DNA of 64,000 nucleotides from an uncultured Parabacteroides sp. (GCA_944325355.1 CALUZS010000010.1:39045-103044), one strand, 5' to 3'. Shown: positions 43,918-54,170, counted from the stretch's first letter. Notes: generated by a model not told the origin, from the letters alone. Made by a program: numbers and translations.

Positions 43918-45030
43918 CTATAATTGCTTTTTGTAGCTCAATGCTGCCCATGCCATGAGTATAATGGCGAATATTCCTAGTTTTAAGAACTGAATGCTTA
44001 CATCGGGGAACGTACATCCTTTCAAATACACGCCGCGCATTACTTCGATAAAGTAGCGGGGAGGAATAAAATTCGTAATTGTTTGTGCCCATCCCGGCAT
44101 TGATTCGATGGGCGTAAACAAACCGCTCATCAAGATGGACGTAATTATGAAAAAGAACATGACGAACGCAGTTTGCTGCATTGTCGATGAATAGTTTGAC
44201 ACAATTAAGCCGATACTTGACATAGTAAGGATGAACAATAATGCGATTCCGTAGATAATCCCGATATTACCTATTGGTGCTAATCCATATACCCAATAGG
44301 CAATAAGCATGGCGATAGTCAAGACCAGTAATCCCATCAGCCAGTAAGGAATCAATTTCGCGAAAGTGAATGTCAGTTTGTTGATGGGAGTCACATTTAT
44401 TTGCTCTATCGTTCCGTTCTCTTTCTCTTTTACAATGTTCAATGCAGGGAGGAATCCGCATAACAGGATAATTAGCATCGCCATTAGAGCAGGAATCATG
44501 AAAAAACGGAAGTTCAGGGTTTCGTTATAGAAATTCCTGATGGTAATCATTTCCGGATATGCGGAATTCATTGAACTTACTTGGCTCCCATTCTCTTTGA
44601 TTGTCTTTTGGATGATTTGCATTAGATAGTTGATGCCTGCATTCCCTTTTTGTGCATTGACGGCATTGGCTGTAATAGATAACTTTTGAGGATGTTGCCG
44701 GGTGAGACTTTTTTCATAGTCGGCGGGGATTTCCAGTATGAGGTCTGCTTCATTTTGTTCAATGTCATTGAGCGCAGCTTTATAATTGGACGGAAAATCG
44801 TGGACTCTGAAATAGCTTGTGTTCTGCACGGATGCAATCAGACGGCGGGAAAACGTGCTGTTATCATTGTCAACGATGCAGATTGATATGTTTTTGAAAT
44901 CCAAGTCTGCGACAAGTGGAAGGATAAGTATCACCATGACTGGGAAAAACAGGGCAAGCTTTGGTAAGAAAGGATCTCTTACAAACTGTTTTATTTCTTT
45001 TTCCAATAGATATATTAATGTATTGCCCAT
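43918..45030 (-). CDS. ABC-2 type exporter permease (second of two)
   Basis: Inner membrane permease of the YhhJ/YbhR type, 370 residues. One N-terminal helix (about 22-42), a large periplasmic domain, then five C-terminal helices are visible, with the coupling segment NIVKEKENGTIEQINVTPIN typical of ABC-2 permeases. It is the last gene of a six-gene export operon. It begins four bases after its paralogue and probably forms a heterodimer with it. Confidence 0.9.
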   Translation of the reverse strand: MGNTLIYLLEKEIKQFVRDPFLPKLALFFPVMVILILPLVADLDFKNISICIVDNDNSTFSRRLIASVQNTSYFRVHDFPSNYKAALNDIEQNEADLILEIPADYEKSLTRQHPQKLSITANAVNAQKGNAGINYLMQIIQKTIKENGSQVSSMNSAYPEMITIRNFYNETLNFRFFMIPALMAMLIILLCGFLPALNIVKEKENGTIEQINVTPINKLTFTFAKLIPYWLMGLLVLTIAMLIAYWVYGLAPIGNIGIIYGIALLFILTMSSIGLIVSNYSSTMQQTAFVMFFFIITSILMSGLFTPIESMPGWAQTITNFIPPRYFIEVMRGVYLKGCTFPDVSIQFLKLGIFAIILMAWAALSYKKQL

Positions 45031-45033
45031 AGT

Positions 45034-46101
45034 TTAATCTTTTTTGCGGTTGAATATTTTGAGGGAGATAATTACCAGAAACAGCGTCATTCCCAATAAG
45101 ACTAGGAGCTCAGTGAGGATGGAACGGAAAGGAAGTCCCTCTATCATGAGCTTCTTGACAGCTTCAATATACCATTTGGCCGGGACGATGTATGAAATCT
45201 CCTGCAAAAGCCATGGCATGTTTTCAATTGGGAAAATCATCCCTGAAAGCATCATGATGGGCATCAGTAGGACGACCGCAGAAAGTACCAGAGCCATGAC
45301 TTGGTTTTTCGCGATGGATGAAATCAGCAGACCCAACGATAAAGATAAAATAATGTATAGGAAAGAGATCAGGCATACGCCCAACCAGCCGTTTTCAACG
45401 GGCATGTGTAGCAGATATTTCGACAATAGGAGAACTGTAACCAGATTCAGGCACGACAGGATGCAATAAGGTATCATTTTTGCGACCACAATGTATATCG
45501 GCTTTGCCGGGGAAACGAGCAAAACTTGCATTGTCCCGGTCTCTTTCTCCCTAACTATTGATATGGAGGTAATCATGGCGCATATCAGGAGAAAAATCAT
45601 TCCCATCAAACCTGGAACAAAAGTATATGCGCTCGACATTTGCGGGTTGTATAGCATGTGGATTTCCGCAATGGGGGAGATGCTTCCGGCAATGACGGAT
45701 TGCAAGTATCCAATGGCCGCGTTGGAGTTCATAGGGTTAGATGCGTCGGTTATGATTTCTATGACAGGCTTGTCGGTTGGGCGCTGAAGGCTCTTTTCAA
45801 AATCTTTACTGAATATTATAATAGCATCCGCATCTCCTCGTCGCAAGCATTCATCGCTTTCTCCACTGTTTATGACCCTTTTGTACGTAAAATATGGGTT
45901 GGCTTCGATTTTTTCAGCGAGCTGGCGGATAGATTCTGTACGATGTTCTGCAATGATGGCTATATCGATATTTTTCAGTTCGAGCGAAAGCGCGAAACCG
46001 AATAAGACAAGTAATATTATCGGGATAAGCAATACAATCAGAATTGTACGTTTGTCCCGTAGGATATGGAGCGTCTCTTTTTTTACAAATGCTGCTAACA
46101 T
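45034..46101 (-). CDS. ABC-2 type exporter permease (first of two)
   Basis: Paralogue of the next permease with the same layout: N-terminal helix (about 20-42), periplasmic domain, five C-terminal helices and the coupling segment SIVREKETGTMQVLLVSPAK. At 355 residues it matches YbhS/YhhJ-type permeases. It starts three bases after the ATPase gene at 46105, so the two are translationally tight. Confidence 0.9.
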   Translation of the reverse strand: MLAAFVKKETLHILRDKRTILIVLLIPIILLVLFGFALSLELKNIDIAIIAEHRTESIRQLAEKIEANPYFTYKRVINSGESDECLRRGDADAIIIFSKDFEKSLQRPTDKPVIEIITDASNPMNSNAAIGYLQSVIAGSISPIAEIHMLYNPQMSSAYTFVPGLMGMIFLLICAMITSISIVREKETGTMQVLLVSPAKPIYIVVAKMIPYCILSCLNLVTVLLLSKYLLHMPVENGWLGVCLISFLYIILSLSLGLLISSIAKNQVMALVLSAVVLLMPIMMLSGMIFPIENMPWLLQEISYIVPAKWYIEAVKKLMIEGLPFRSILTELLVLLGMTLFLVIISLKIFNRKKD

Positions 46102-46104
46102 TGG

Positions 46105-46842
46105 TTATTCTCCTCTTTTTGCTGTTTTTGCGAGCGCACGGAATACACCGTCCATCGACGGGGCGTTGTATGTCTCTTTTAATTGAGCTGGGGTGTCGAG
46201 CGCTTTGATTTCCCCGTCGACCATGATGGATACGCGGTTGCAGTATTCCGCTTCATCCATATAATGCGTCGTGACAAAGATGGTAATTCCCTCTTCCGCT
46301 GCTTCGTAAATCATTTCCCAGAATTGTCGGCGGGTTGCCGGGTCGACACCTCCGGTAGGTTCGTCCAGAAATACCACTTTAGGACGGTGGAACACGGCAA
46401 CCGAAAATGCCAGCTTCTGTTTCCAGCCCAAAGGAAGTGCTCCTACTAAAGTATTGCGATGTTTCTCTATTTCGAGTTTCGTAAGCAGCGCCGTGCTTTT
46501 TTCTTTGATTTCAACGGATTTCATCCCGTAAATGCCGGCAAACAAACGGATATTTTCGGTAATGGTCAGGTCATCGTAGAGCGAAAACTTCTGGCTCATG
46601 TAACCGATATGTTTTTTGATTAGTTCGGGTTGTCGGTTGATATCATAGCCAGCTACTTGTCCGTTACCGGATGTTGGATGGCTAAGTCCGCACAACATGC
46701 GCATGGCTGTGGTTTTCCCTGCTCCATTTGCTCCTAAGAATCCGAAAATTTCACCTTTCCTTACGGCAAATGAAATATGGTTTACAGCGGTGAACTTGCC
46801 GAACTGTTTTGTCAGTTCATGAACTTCTATGATATTTTCCAT
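46105..46842 (-). CDS. ABC transporter ATPase (degenerate signature motif)
   Basis: Nucleotide-binding subunit of 245 residues. Walker A is GANGAGKTT, Walker B VVFLDEPTGGVD and the H-loop TTHYMDE. The signature LSGGQ is replaced by LPLGWKQ, as in the second domain of YbhF-type exporters. It probably pairs with the other ATPase of the operon (46911-47843), giving an asymmetric dimer with one regular and one altered site. Confidence 0.92.
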   Translation of the reverse strand: MENIIEVHELTKQFGKFTAVNHISFAVRKGEIFGFLGANGAGKTTAMRMLCGLSHPTSGNGQVAGYDINRQPELIKKHIGYMSQKFSLYDDLTITENIRLFAGIYGMKSVEIKEKSTALLTKLEIEKHRNTLVGALPLGWKQKLAFSVAVFHRPKVVFLDEPTGGVDPATRRQFWEMIYEAAEEGITIFVTTHYMDEAEYCNRVSIMVDGEIKALDTPAQLKETYNAPSMDGVFRALAKTAKRGE

Positions 46843-46910
46843 TGTACCTGGTAAAAAAAGTCTTTCTCTTCTACTATTAGTTATATGCGTGTCTTTTTCC
46901 GTTCCGTACT

Positions 46911-47843
46911 TTAATTTATTGTCGTCTCGGCCTTCTCCGGATTATTGACCAGCTGCATGAAGCAATCCTCTATGTTTGCTTTGATTGCTTGGATGGATAC
47001 ATCCGGGCAACCGCTGTTTTTCAGGAAATGGAGCAACTCATCCGTTGAATATCCTTTATCTATGCGAAGATGCAGTGTGTCTCCGAACGTATAACATGCT
47101 TTTGTCCTTTCCCATTGCCGAACTGTTTGCAGCAACCGGAACATGTTGCTGCCCCGTATGGCGTAAATCGGCTCTTTCTCCTTGTTGATTATCGATTGAG
47201 GAGAATCGGTAAGAAGAAATCGTCCTTGGTCGCAGAAAGCTATCCGGTCACACAAGTTTGCTTCATCCATGTAGGAGGTAGTGACGATAATGGTTTTCCC
47301 GGAATCTCTCAGTGAAATCAGTTTTTGCCAGAATTCTGTCCGGGATATTGGATCCACTCCGCGCGTAGGTTCGTCCAAAATGAGTAATTGCGGATTATGT
47401 ACGAGGGCGCATGAAAGAGCAAGTTTTTGTTTCATACCTCCCGACAGTTTGCCGGCACGGCGGTTCTTGAAAGGGATAAGCTGCCGTGCGAACGTGTTCA
47501 GGGAAAGGTCTTCTGATGATTGTCTCACATTGAATAATTTGGTAAAGAACTGCAAATTCTCTTCTACGGTAAGATCCGGATACAGTGAGAACCGTTCCGG
47601 CATGTAACCTACCAGCGTTCTGATTTTCCGGTAGTCCTTGAATATATCATACCCGAGGATTGTCCCGGAGCCGCCGGACGGTGTCAACAAGGTTACCAGT
47701 ATTTGCAACAGGGTAGACTTTCCTGCACCATCCGCCCCTATTATTCCGAAAATTTCCCCGGCAACGGTTTCAAAAGATATTCCGGCTATTGCCTGGACTT
47801 TGCCGAAACTTTTTTTCAAATTCTCTACGGTTACAGTGCCCAT
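46911..47843 (-). CDS. ABC transporter ATPase (canonical signature)
   Basis: Nucleotide-binding subunit of 310 residues with Walker A GADGAGKST, signature LSGGMKQKLAL, Walker B LLILDEPTRGVD and switch His replaced in TTSYMDEAN (Ser-Tyr where the H-loop His is expected). A C-terminal extension of about 90 residues follows. It is separated from the second ATPase by 68 bases and from the adaptor gene by five. The pair corresponds to the fused double ATPase YbhF split into two genes. Confidence 0.92.
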   Translation of the reverse strand: MGTVTVENLKKSFGKVQAIAGISFETVAGEIFGIIGADGAGKSTLLQILVTLLTPSGGSGTILGYDIFKDYRKIRTLVGYMPERFSLYPDLTVEENLQFFTKLFNVRQSSEDLSLNTFARQLIPFKNRRAGKLSGGMKQKLALSCALVHNPQLLILDEPTRGVDPISRTEFWQKLISLRDSGKTIIVTTSYMDEANLCDRIAFCDQGRFLLTDSPQSIINKEKEPIYAIRGSNMFRLLQTVRQWERTKACYTFGDTLHLRIDKGYSTDELLHFLKNSGCPDVSIQAIKANIEDCFMQLVNNPEKAETTIN

Positions 47844-47848
47844 AGCAT

Positions 47849-48736
47849 TTAAAGCATTACTTGTCCGTAAGTCCCTATTTTTAAATATCCGTCATTCTTG
47901 ACAGATATTTTTACGGCGTAAACCATTTCTGCCCGGCTGTCCTTCGTCTGAATTGTTTTGGGTGTAAATTCGCTTTCAGATGCGATGTGGACAATTTTAC
48001 CGGTGTATTGGCGCTCTTTGTCGTCTCCGAATTGGGCGATTACCTTTACTTCTTGCCCTAACTGAATGTCAGCCAATTGGTCGGATGTAAAATATGCCCG
48101 TAGGAATACATTTTCCAGATTGGCTATTTTGAATAGAGGTTGACCGATGTTTGCAAATTCACCGGCTTCCATATATTTGGCAAGTACCGTCCCGTTTGTC
48201 GGGGATACGATCCTGCTTTTTTGCAATTTGTCGTTTATCTGTGCTATCTGGATGTCGAGCGAAGAGCTTTGGGCATTCAGACTTTCCGTGTTTTTGCTTA
48301 AAGTAGACAGTGTGGCATCCAGGTTCCGGTGCAGAACTTCGAGTGCCGCTTCTATGTCATCGCGTTGTTTTATTGTGGCGGCACCATCTTTGAGCAGCCT
48401 GTTTACGCGGTTGAGTTCATGCTCTTGCTTGTCTATTTGGGCATTTAATGCGGCTATCTGTTTTTGTATGTCGGGGCGCGTGGTAAGCAACGAGGAAATG
48501 TTCCGCTCAATCTGTTGTTTCGACAAGGAGAGCTGCATGGTGTCAATGATGCCGATGTATTCTCCTGTTTTCAGAATATCACCCTCTTCGATATCGAAGT
48601 GGAGTATTTTGCCTACTGCTTCTGCAGAAACTGTAATTTCTGTGGCTTCTATGGTGCCGGTAGCATCAAATTTGTCGGAAGAACCGCATGCCGTAAAAAG
48701 CAATAATCCGGTTATTGTATAAAATATGGATTTCAT
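47849..48736 (-). CDS. Periplasmic adaptor lipoprotein (HlyD/membrane fusion family)
   Basis: Links the inner membrane ABC exporter to TolC. A lipoprotein signal, MKSIFYTITGLLLFTACGSS with Cys as lipid site, is followed by a biotinyl-lipoyl half-motif (ILHFDIEEGDILKTGEYIG), a long coiled coil (about residues 75-165) and the second lipoyl half (SPTNGTVLAKYMEAGEFANI). At 295 residues it resembles YbhG. It is the second gene of the operon, 18 bases after tolC. Confidence 0.92.
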   Translation of the reverse strand: MKSIFYTITGLLLFTACGSSDKFDATGTIEATEITVSAEAVGKILHFDIEEGDILKTGEYIGIIDTMQLSLSKQQIERNISSLLTTRPDIQKQIAALNAQIDKQEHELNRVNRLLKDGAATIKQRDDIEAALEVLHRNLDATLSTLSKNTESLNAQSSSLDIQIAQINDKLQKSRIVSPTNGTVLAKYMEAGEFANIGQPLFKIANLENVFLRAYFTSDQLADIQLGQEVKVIAQFGDDKERQYTGKIVHIASESEFTPKTIQTKDSRAEMVYAVKISVKNDGYLKIGTYGQVML

Positions 48737-48754
48737 TTTGCCAGCTTCTTATAA

Positions 48755-50047
48755 TTAATTATTGGTAGTTGTTTTTAATTCGTATTCATATTTGAGCAAT
48801 TCGATTTCGTGTGCGGCTTTTGCCAGTGACGCATTTTGTTCGTCTGTGATTTTCTGCAGTAATTCTGTGACATCAATGATGCCGTTTGCTAATTTGGATT
48901 CTTCGGCGATACGGATGGAATTCCGAAGCCTGACAATTTCCGAATCATCTGCAATCAATTGTTTCAGCCGCATGATTTCGTGTTGCTGTTGTGTGGTTGA
49001 CTGTTCTAAGTTGAATAGGAACAGTTCCCGTTTGTTTTCTATTTGTTCCCGTTGAGTCGATAACTGCTTCAACGAATTTTTTCGGGTGTAAAAGCTTCCG
49101 ATGTTCCACTGCATCTTGATTCCGACAAGATAGTTCCAGCTGAAAGCCGGATTGAACATATCTTCCATCATGTTGAATCCGGGATATCCGTAGAATCCGG
49201 TGGCAAACAATCCGATTTTAGGCATTAATCCCGACTTCACGCTCCTTTCCTGTGCATTGATATGCGAAAGTTGTGCATTATATAAGGCTAATTCCGGACG
49301 GTTGTTCTGGTTGGGGAAATGTTCTATCTCCATCGGGCGTTCCAAACGTGAGATATCGGTTATCTCCTGACCGATTAATAACGATAACATCTTCATGTAG
49401 GATTGCTGCATAATGTCAAAATTTTTGTATTGTTGCCTGACGGTCAGCAATTGGACGGTGAGTGCGTCTATGTCGCTTTGTTGTGCGACGCCGTTTTCCT
49501 GCATGCTGTTTAGTTTCATCCGGTTTTGTTCCAACAAATGTTGCGTCAGTTTGTTTTGCCGGATGCTCTCGTTGAGGAGCAATATTCCGAAGTATAGATT
49601 GTTTACTCGTTGTTTCAAGGTGTATAATTCGACATCTATGTTCCGCTGCGACACCTCTTTCTGTGCTTTTAATTCAGCACTTTTCGCACTGACGTTTCCT
49701 CCGTCCCAAATGGTCTGGTTTACTTCAAGCGCAACCTTGTATTGGTCCCTTTTCATACCTTCAATATCGACCACGCTTGCGAATAATCTTTTTAATTCAT
49801 CAGGGAAATCTGCTGCGGCTGATTGGTAAGTTGCTTGCGCAGACAAGTTAAATTGCGGAAGATATGCTTTTTTTACATTCGACAGCGAGTATTCCACCGT
49901 CTTGTCAATTAATTCGTATTGCCGGATTAATGGATAGTTTTCTTTAGCCATTTGTTGGCATCGGTCCAAACTGAGATTCCCCTCTTCGGCAAAGGCGGGA
50001 AAATGGCAAAATAGGCTAATAAGTATTATTATATATATGTGTTTCAT
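48755..50047 (-). CDS. TolC-family outer membrane efflux protein
   Basis: Outer membrane channel of the exporter, 430 residues. A signal peptide (MKHIYIIILISLFCHFPAFA) is followed by two outer membrane efflux repeats with long helices. The QATYQSAAADFPD region is typical of the barrel start. It is the first gene of the tolC-adaptor-ATPase-ATPase-permease-permease operon. Substrate is unknown; YbhFSRG-like systems elsewhere export drugs or lipids. A TATCTTTA box on this strand (50089 to 50082) may be its -7 element. Confidence 0.9.
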   Translation of the reverse strand: MKHIYIIILISLFCHFPAFAEEGNLSLDRCQQMAKENYPLIRQYELIDKTVEYSLSNVKKAYLPQFNLSAQATYQSAAADFPDELKRLFASVVDIEGMKRDQYKVALEVNQTIWDGGNVSAKSAELKAQKEVSQRNIDVELYTLKQRVNNLYFGILLLNESIRQNKLTQHLLEQNRMKLNSMQENGVAQQSDIDALTVQLLTVRQQYKNFDIMQQSYMKMLSLLIGQEITDISRLERPMEIEHFPNQNNRPELALYNAQLSHINAQERSVKSGLMPKIGLFATGFYGYPGFNMMEDMFNPAFSWNYLVGIKMQWNIGSFYTRKNSLKQLSTQREQIENKRELFLFNLEQSTTQQQHEIMRLKQLIADDSEIVRLRNSIRIAEESKLANGIIDVTELLQKITDEQNASLAKAAHEIELLKYEYELKTTTNN

Positions 50048-50287
50048 ATTTTAATTATGAAGGTTGTCTCAAAGAATGGTGTAAAGATAGTAGTTTTATT
50101 ATTTGTTAATTGGTAATGGAGTGTTAAATTGATTGTTTTGAAAAAAGAGATAAACTTGGGAATTTTGTAAGGTTAATTGAAAATTGTGTCTCTTTTTTTC
50201 AAAAAAGAGATGCGGATATAAAATTTCGTTTAATTTTGCATAGGTAACAAGGATATGTCTTTTAATAAAAATATAGTGTATATTTAG

Positions 50288-50872
50288 ATGGGAAACAATA
50301 AGATTATAGGTGGCAAAATCAGAAGTATCCGTGAGATGAAGCAGATTTCGCAGGAAGAGATAGCCGAACGTTCCGGGCTGACCGTGGAACAGATAAAGAA
50401 AATAGAAGACAATGAAGATTTTCCTTCGCTAACACCTCTAATCAAAATTGCGAGAGTTTTGGGTGTCCGTTTGGGAACATTTCTGGATGACCAGTCAGAG
50501 CTGGGTCCGGTTGTTTGCAGGAAGCAAAGCTCGTATGCGAATAACGGCATCCGTTTCACGAATAATTCGACAATCGACCGTCGGCATATGAACTACCATT
50601 CTCTTGCGCAGGATAAATCGGGCCGGCACATGGAACCGTTCTTTATTGAGATAACCCCGAAAGTAGAGGGCGAAAATTTTGAAGTATCGTCACATGAAGG
50701 GGAAGAGTTTATTTATGTTCTGAAAGGCACTGTTGAAATAATCTACGGGAAAAACAGTTATATTCTGGAAGAAGGCGACAGCATTTATTACGATTCTATT
50801 GTTGCGCATCACGTACATGCGGCAGATGAGAATAGCGCGCAGATATTGGGCGTTGTCTATATGCCTTATTGA
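50288..50872 (+). CDS. HTH (XRE) transcriptional regulator with C-terminal cupin domain
   Basis: DNA-binding regulator of 194 residues. Residues ~7-62 are a Cro/C1-type helix-turn-helix (KIRSIREMKQISQEEIAERS then GLTVEQIKKIE). Residues ~115-190 form a cupin (HEGEEFIYVLKGTVEIIYG; ILEEGDSIYYDSIVAHHVHA) that probably senses a small ligand. It lies 134 bases before an acyl-CoA synthetase gene on the same strand and may control it. A -7 box TAATTTTG is at 50231-50238. Confidence 0.92.
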   Translation: MGNNKIIGGKIRSIREMKQISQEEIAERSGLTVEQIKKIEDNEDFPSLTPLIKIARVLGVRLGTFLDDQSELGPVVCRKQSSYANNGIRFTNNSTIDRRHMNYHSLAQDKSGRHMEPFFIEITPKVEGENFEVSSHEGEEFIYVLKGTVEIIYGKNSYILEEGDSIYYDSIVAHHVHAADENSAQILGVVYMPY

Positions 50873-51006
50873 TTGTTGAATCTGAATTTTGGCGAAGCCG
50901 GCATCTACCCTTGGCGTGTAATATGTTTTATGATGTTGTCGGTTCATGCACACGTTGTTTGGAAAGACCGGGTCAAGTAAAATGAAAATAGATTAGGTGC
51001 TATATT

Positions 51007-52662
51007 ATGGAACTGCAAAATAGAACGCTTGGGCAATGGCTCGAGCATTGGGCTTCAGAGACTCCCGATAAAGAATATTTGGTCTATTCGGACCGTAACC
51101 TCCGTTTTACCTGGAAAGAGTTCAACCAGCGAGTTGACGATATGGCGAAAGGAATGTTGGCAATAGGAATTAAACACGGAACACATGTCGGTGTTTGGGC
51201 GACTAACGTCCCCGATTGGTTGACTTTCCTTTATGCTGGTGCGAAAATCGGTGCGGTTCTCGTTACTATTAATACCAATTATAAGCAGAGCGAGTTGGAG
51301 TATTTGGTAGAGAATGCGGACATACATACGATGTGTATCACTGATGGCGTATTCGATGGAAGCTATATTGACATGATATACGCGATGCTTCCGGAACTTC
51401 GGGAGTCTCAACGCGGATTTTTGAAGAGTCGCCGTTTCCCCTGTATGAAGAATGTGGTTTATATTGGCCAGGAAAAGTACAGGGGAATGTATAATACGCC
51501 AGAGCTGTTACTGCTCGGTCAGAATATCAGTGATGAAGTTCTTGCGGAAGCCAAGTCGAAGGTTTCTTGTTTTGACGTAGTTAATATGCAATATACTTCA
51601 GGAACGACCGGATTTCCGAAGGGCGTTATGCTTACACACCATAATATTACGAATAATGGTTTTTTCACCGGGGAGGGAATGCGCTTTACTTCGTCCGACA
51701 AATTGTGTTGTTGTGTGCCTTTATTCCATTGTTTTGGCGTGGTGCTGGCATCGATGAATGTACTTACCCATGGGAGTACGCAGGTGATGGTGGAAAAATT
51801 TGATCCGCTGCTTGTCCTTGCATCTGTCCATAAGGAACGTTGTACGGCATTGTACGGGGTGCCTACGATGTTTATTGCGGAATTGAACCATCCGATGTTT
51901 GATATGTTTGACCTGTCTTCGTTGCGTACCGGGATTATGGCGGGTTCATTATGCCCGGTTGAATTAATGCGCGCTGTGACAGAGAAGATGCATATTACGC
52001 ATATTACAAGTGTGTACGGATTGACGGAAAGTTCTCCTGGAATGACCCATACTGTCTTGGAGGATTCTTTTGAGAACCGGTGCAATACGGTAGGAAAGGA
52101 ATATCCTTTTACGGAGGTAAAGGTTGTGGATCCTGATACCGGGGAAGAGTGTCAGGTCGGGCAACAAGGCGAGTTGTGCTGCCGTGGATATTTGGTTATG
52201 AAAGGCTATTATAAGAATCCGGAAGCTACGAAAGAGGTCATCGACAAAGACGGCTTTTTGCATAGCGGGGACTTGGGAGTCAAGGACGAGAACGGCTATT
52301 ATCGCATTACAGGGCGTATCAAAGACATGATTATACGTGGAGGAGAAAATATCTATCCGCGCGAATTGGAAGAGTTCCTTTATCATCTTCCCGGAGTAAA
52401 AGATGTGCAGATTGCAGCTGTCCCTTCCAAAAAGTACGGAGAGGAGGTAGGTGCATTCATCATTAAGAAAGAAAATTCCGGTTCTTTGACGGAGGATATA
52501 GTCAAGGATTTTTGCCGTGGGAAAATTGCGCGTCATAAAATTCCGAAGTATGTTTTCTTTGTCGATGAGTTTCCGATGACAGGCAGTGGAAAGATACAAA
52601 AATTCAAGTTGAAAGAGCTATCTTTGAAGTTGCTTGCCGAGCAAGGCATTATTCCGGTATAA
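51007..52662 (+). CDS. AMP-dependent acyl-CoA synthetase/ligase
   Basis: Activates a carboxylic acid, probably a fatty acid, to its CoA thioester through an acyl-adenylate. The P-loop is [14 protein letters not shown], and further motifs are YGLTESSP, the hinge segment [19 protein letters not shown] then IKDMI, and the C-terminal catalytic Lys in [16 protein letters not shown]. At 551 residues it resembles FadD-like enzymes. Acid specificity is not readable. The upstream HTH-cupin gene suggests substrate-responsive control. Confidence 0.92.
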   Translation: MELQNRTLGQWLEHWASETPDKEYLVYSDRNLRFTWKEFNQRVDDMAKGMLAIGIKHGTHVGVWATNVPDWLTFLYAGAKIGAVLVTINTNYKQSELEYLVENADIHTMCITDGVFDGSYIDMIYAMLPELRESQRGFLKSRRFPCMKNVVYIGQEKYRGMYNTPELLLLGQNISDEVLAEAKSKVSCFDVVNMQYTSGTTGFPKGVMLTHHNITNNGFFTGEGMRFTSSDKLCCCVPLFHCFGVVLASMNVLTHGSTQVMVEKFDPLLVLASVHKERCTALYGVPTMFIAELNHPMFDMFDLSSLRTGIMAGSLCPVELMRAVTEKMHITHITSVYGLTESSPGMTHTVLEDSFENRCNTVGKEYPFTEVKVVDPDTGEECQVGQQGELCCRGYLVMKGYYKNPEATKEVIDKDGFLHSGDLGVKDENGYYRITGRIKDMIIRGGENIYPRELEEFLYHLPGVKDVQIAAVPSKKYGEEVGAFIIKKENSGSLTEDIVKDFCRGKIARHKIPKYVFFVDEFPMTGSGKIQKFKLKELSLKLLAEQGIIPV

Positions 52663-52699
52663 AAATGTTATACCGGAATATTATGTTTACAGCCTGCTG

Positions 52700-53614
52700 T
52701 CAGATGGATAATTTCATCCCTTCGTTTGCCGAAACCGTTTCCGGGAATATTTCGCGTGCTTCTTGTAATAAAGGGGTTATGTTTTCGTAACGGGCGGAAT
52801 AGTGCCCGATGACTAATTTTTTTACTTGCGCACGGCGGGCTATTTCTGCGGCTTGTCGGGCTGTGGAATGAAATGTTTCCTTGGCCCGTTTAGCTTCAGT
52901 CTCAGCAAATGTCGCTTCATGGTATAGTAAGTCGGCTCCTTCTATCAAAGGAATAATGGATTCTGAATAGGCGGTGTCTGAACAGTACGCATATCGTCTG
53001 GGAGGATTTGCAGGGCGTACCAAATATTTGTTGGGTACAACAGTGCCGTCTTCAGTAATAAAATCGGCTCCTTGCTTTATTCCCGGACGCATTCTTAAGG
53101 GAATCTGGTAAAAATCGAGCGTTTCTTTGATAAGATGGGGCTCTGATTGCTTTTCGACAAACAAATATCCGCAACACGGTACGCGGTGTTTTAAAGGAAT
53201 CGTGTAAATTTCCAACGAACGGTCGTCCAATATCAATGAATGAGAGTAGGGGTCGATTGTATTGAATTGGATTTTGTAGGGCAGTTCTTTGTTGAAGAGC
53301 GTTAATATCGGGCGTAAAAATTCCTCTATGCCGCTTGGAGCATGGATATATAAATCTCCGCTTCTTCCCAACATTCCAAGCGTGGAAATCAGTCCTGGCA
53401 GACCAAAACAATGGTCTCCGTGTAAATGGGAAATAAAAATGTGTTTTAATCCAGAGAAACTGATGCGGGACTTTCGCATTTGTGTTTGCGTACTTTCTCC
53501 GCAGTCAATCATGTAAAGTTTGTTTCTGGTTTTTATGATTTGCGATGACGCTGAATGCCGCAAGGTTGGCAACGCCGATCCGCATCCCAGGATATTTATC
53601 GTAAAATCTGTCAT
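52700..53614 (-). CDS. rnz: Ribonuclease Z
   Basis: Zinc endonuclease that trims tRNA 3' ends, needed here because neither tRNA gene in the window encodes CCA. The metallo-beta-lactamase motif is SHLHGDHCFGLPGLI. Downstream metal ligands lie in YCSDTAYSESI, HEATFAE and KLVIGHYSARY. At 304 residues it is a standard short form. ATG 53614 is the only sensible start. Confidence 0.95.
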   Translation of the reverse strand: MTDFTINILGCGSALPTLRHSASSQIIKTRNKLYMIDCGESTQTQMRKSRISFSGLKHIFISHLHGDHCFGLPGLISTLGMLGRSGDLYIHAPSGIEEFLRPILTLFNKELPYKIQFNTIDPYSHSLILDDRSLEIYTIPLKHRVPCCGYLFVEKQSEPHLIKETLDFYQIPLRMRPGIKQGADFITEDGTVVPNKYLVRPANPPRRYAYCSDTAYSESIIPLIEGADLLYHEATFAETEAKRAKETFHSTARQAAEIARRAQVKKLVIGHYSARYENITPLLQEAREIFPETVSANEGMKLSI

Positions 53615-53733
53615 TATGATATATATATTGTCTGTACTATTTCATTACGGATAATTAATGCAAAGTAAAAACTTAAACGAGTAAAATATAGCAGAGTCTT
53701 GTATTAAAAATATCAAAAATGGATAAGGCGCTC

Positions 53734-53764
53734 TTGTACTGTATGCAGATAATCACTATATTTG
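53734..53764 (+). promoter_or_regulatory. Orphan promoter between rnz and recR
   Basis: TTG at 53734-53736, 20 bases, then TATATTTG at 53757-53764. No ORF follows for about 400 bases; structured sequence and a terminator-like repeat do. Confidence 0.6.
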
Positions 53765-53770
53765 TCACTA

Positions 53771-53913
53771 ATTATTCCCTGATAGGAATGATTTATTGCA
53801 GTACAATAAATAACACTCAAAAACATTTCTTACCAAGACAGTAACTAACTTTTTCTTTTTGTTTAAAACGGTTAAATGTGGAAACGGTCAGGCGTGAGCT
53901 TCACCGTTTTTCT
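53771..53913 (+). ncRNA. Candidate small structured RNA (unassigned)
   Basis: This lies in the 556-base gene-free stretch 53615-54170. Downstream of the orphan promoter come AATTATTCC/GGAATGATT (53770-53793), ATTTATTG/CAATAAAT (53791-53811) and a 3' inverted repeat AAAACGGT (53865-53872) / ACCGTTTT (53903-53910) followed by TCTT. A second AAACGGT at 53882-53888 can compete for the same 3' arm. Length would be about 140 bases. I cannot match it to a known RNA; a 6S-type RNA was considered but not supported. The rest of the stretch holds only a -7-like TATTTTTG at 54052-54059, probably for recR. Confidence 0.4.
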
Positions 53914-54170
53914 TGTTTATAGACGTTGCTCAATTAATATGTTTATACCCTGTGATTTTGGATGTCGGATAATGCAGCTTTCAGAAAGAGAGGATTCTGC
54001 TTTGTCCAGATTTAAAGAGTATAGATTGTTTTCCGATTAAAAAAAGTGTTGTATTTTTGGACGTTTGAGTTATGGCAACTAAAATGGATAATGTCCGGGT
54101 TCTGTATGCTTTTGATAGGTTCTGATGAAAATGTGGGGCAAACATGCCGGATGGTATTAAATGCAAGCAA

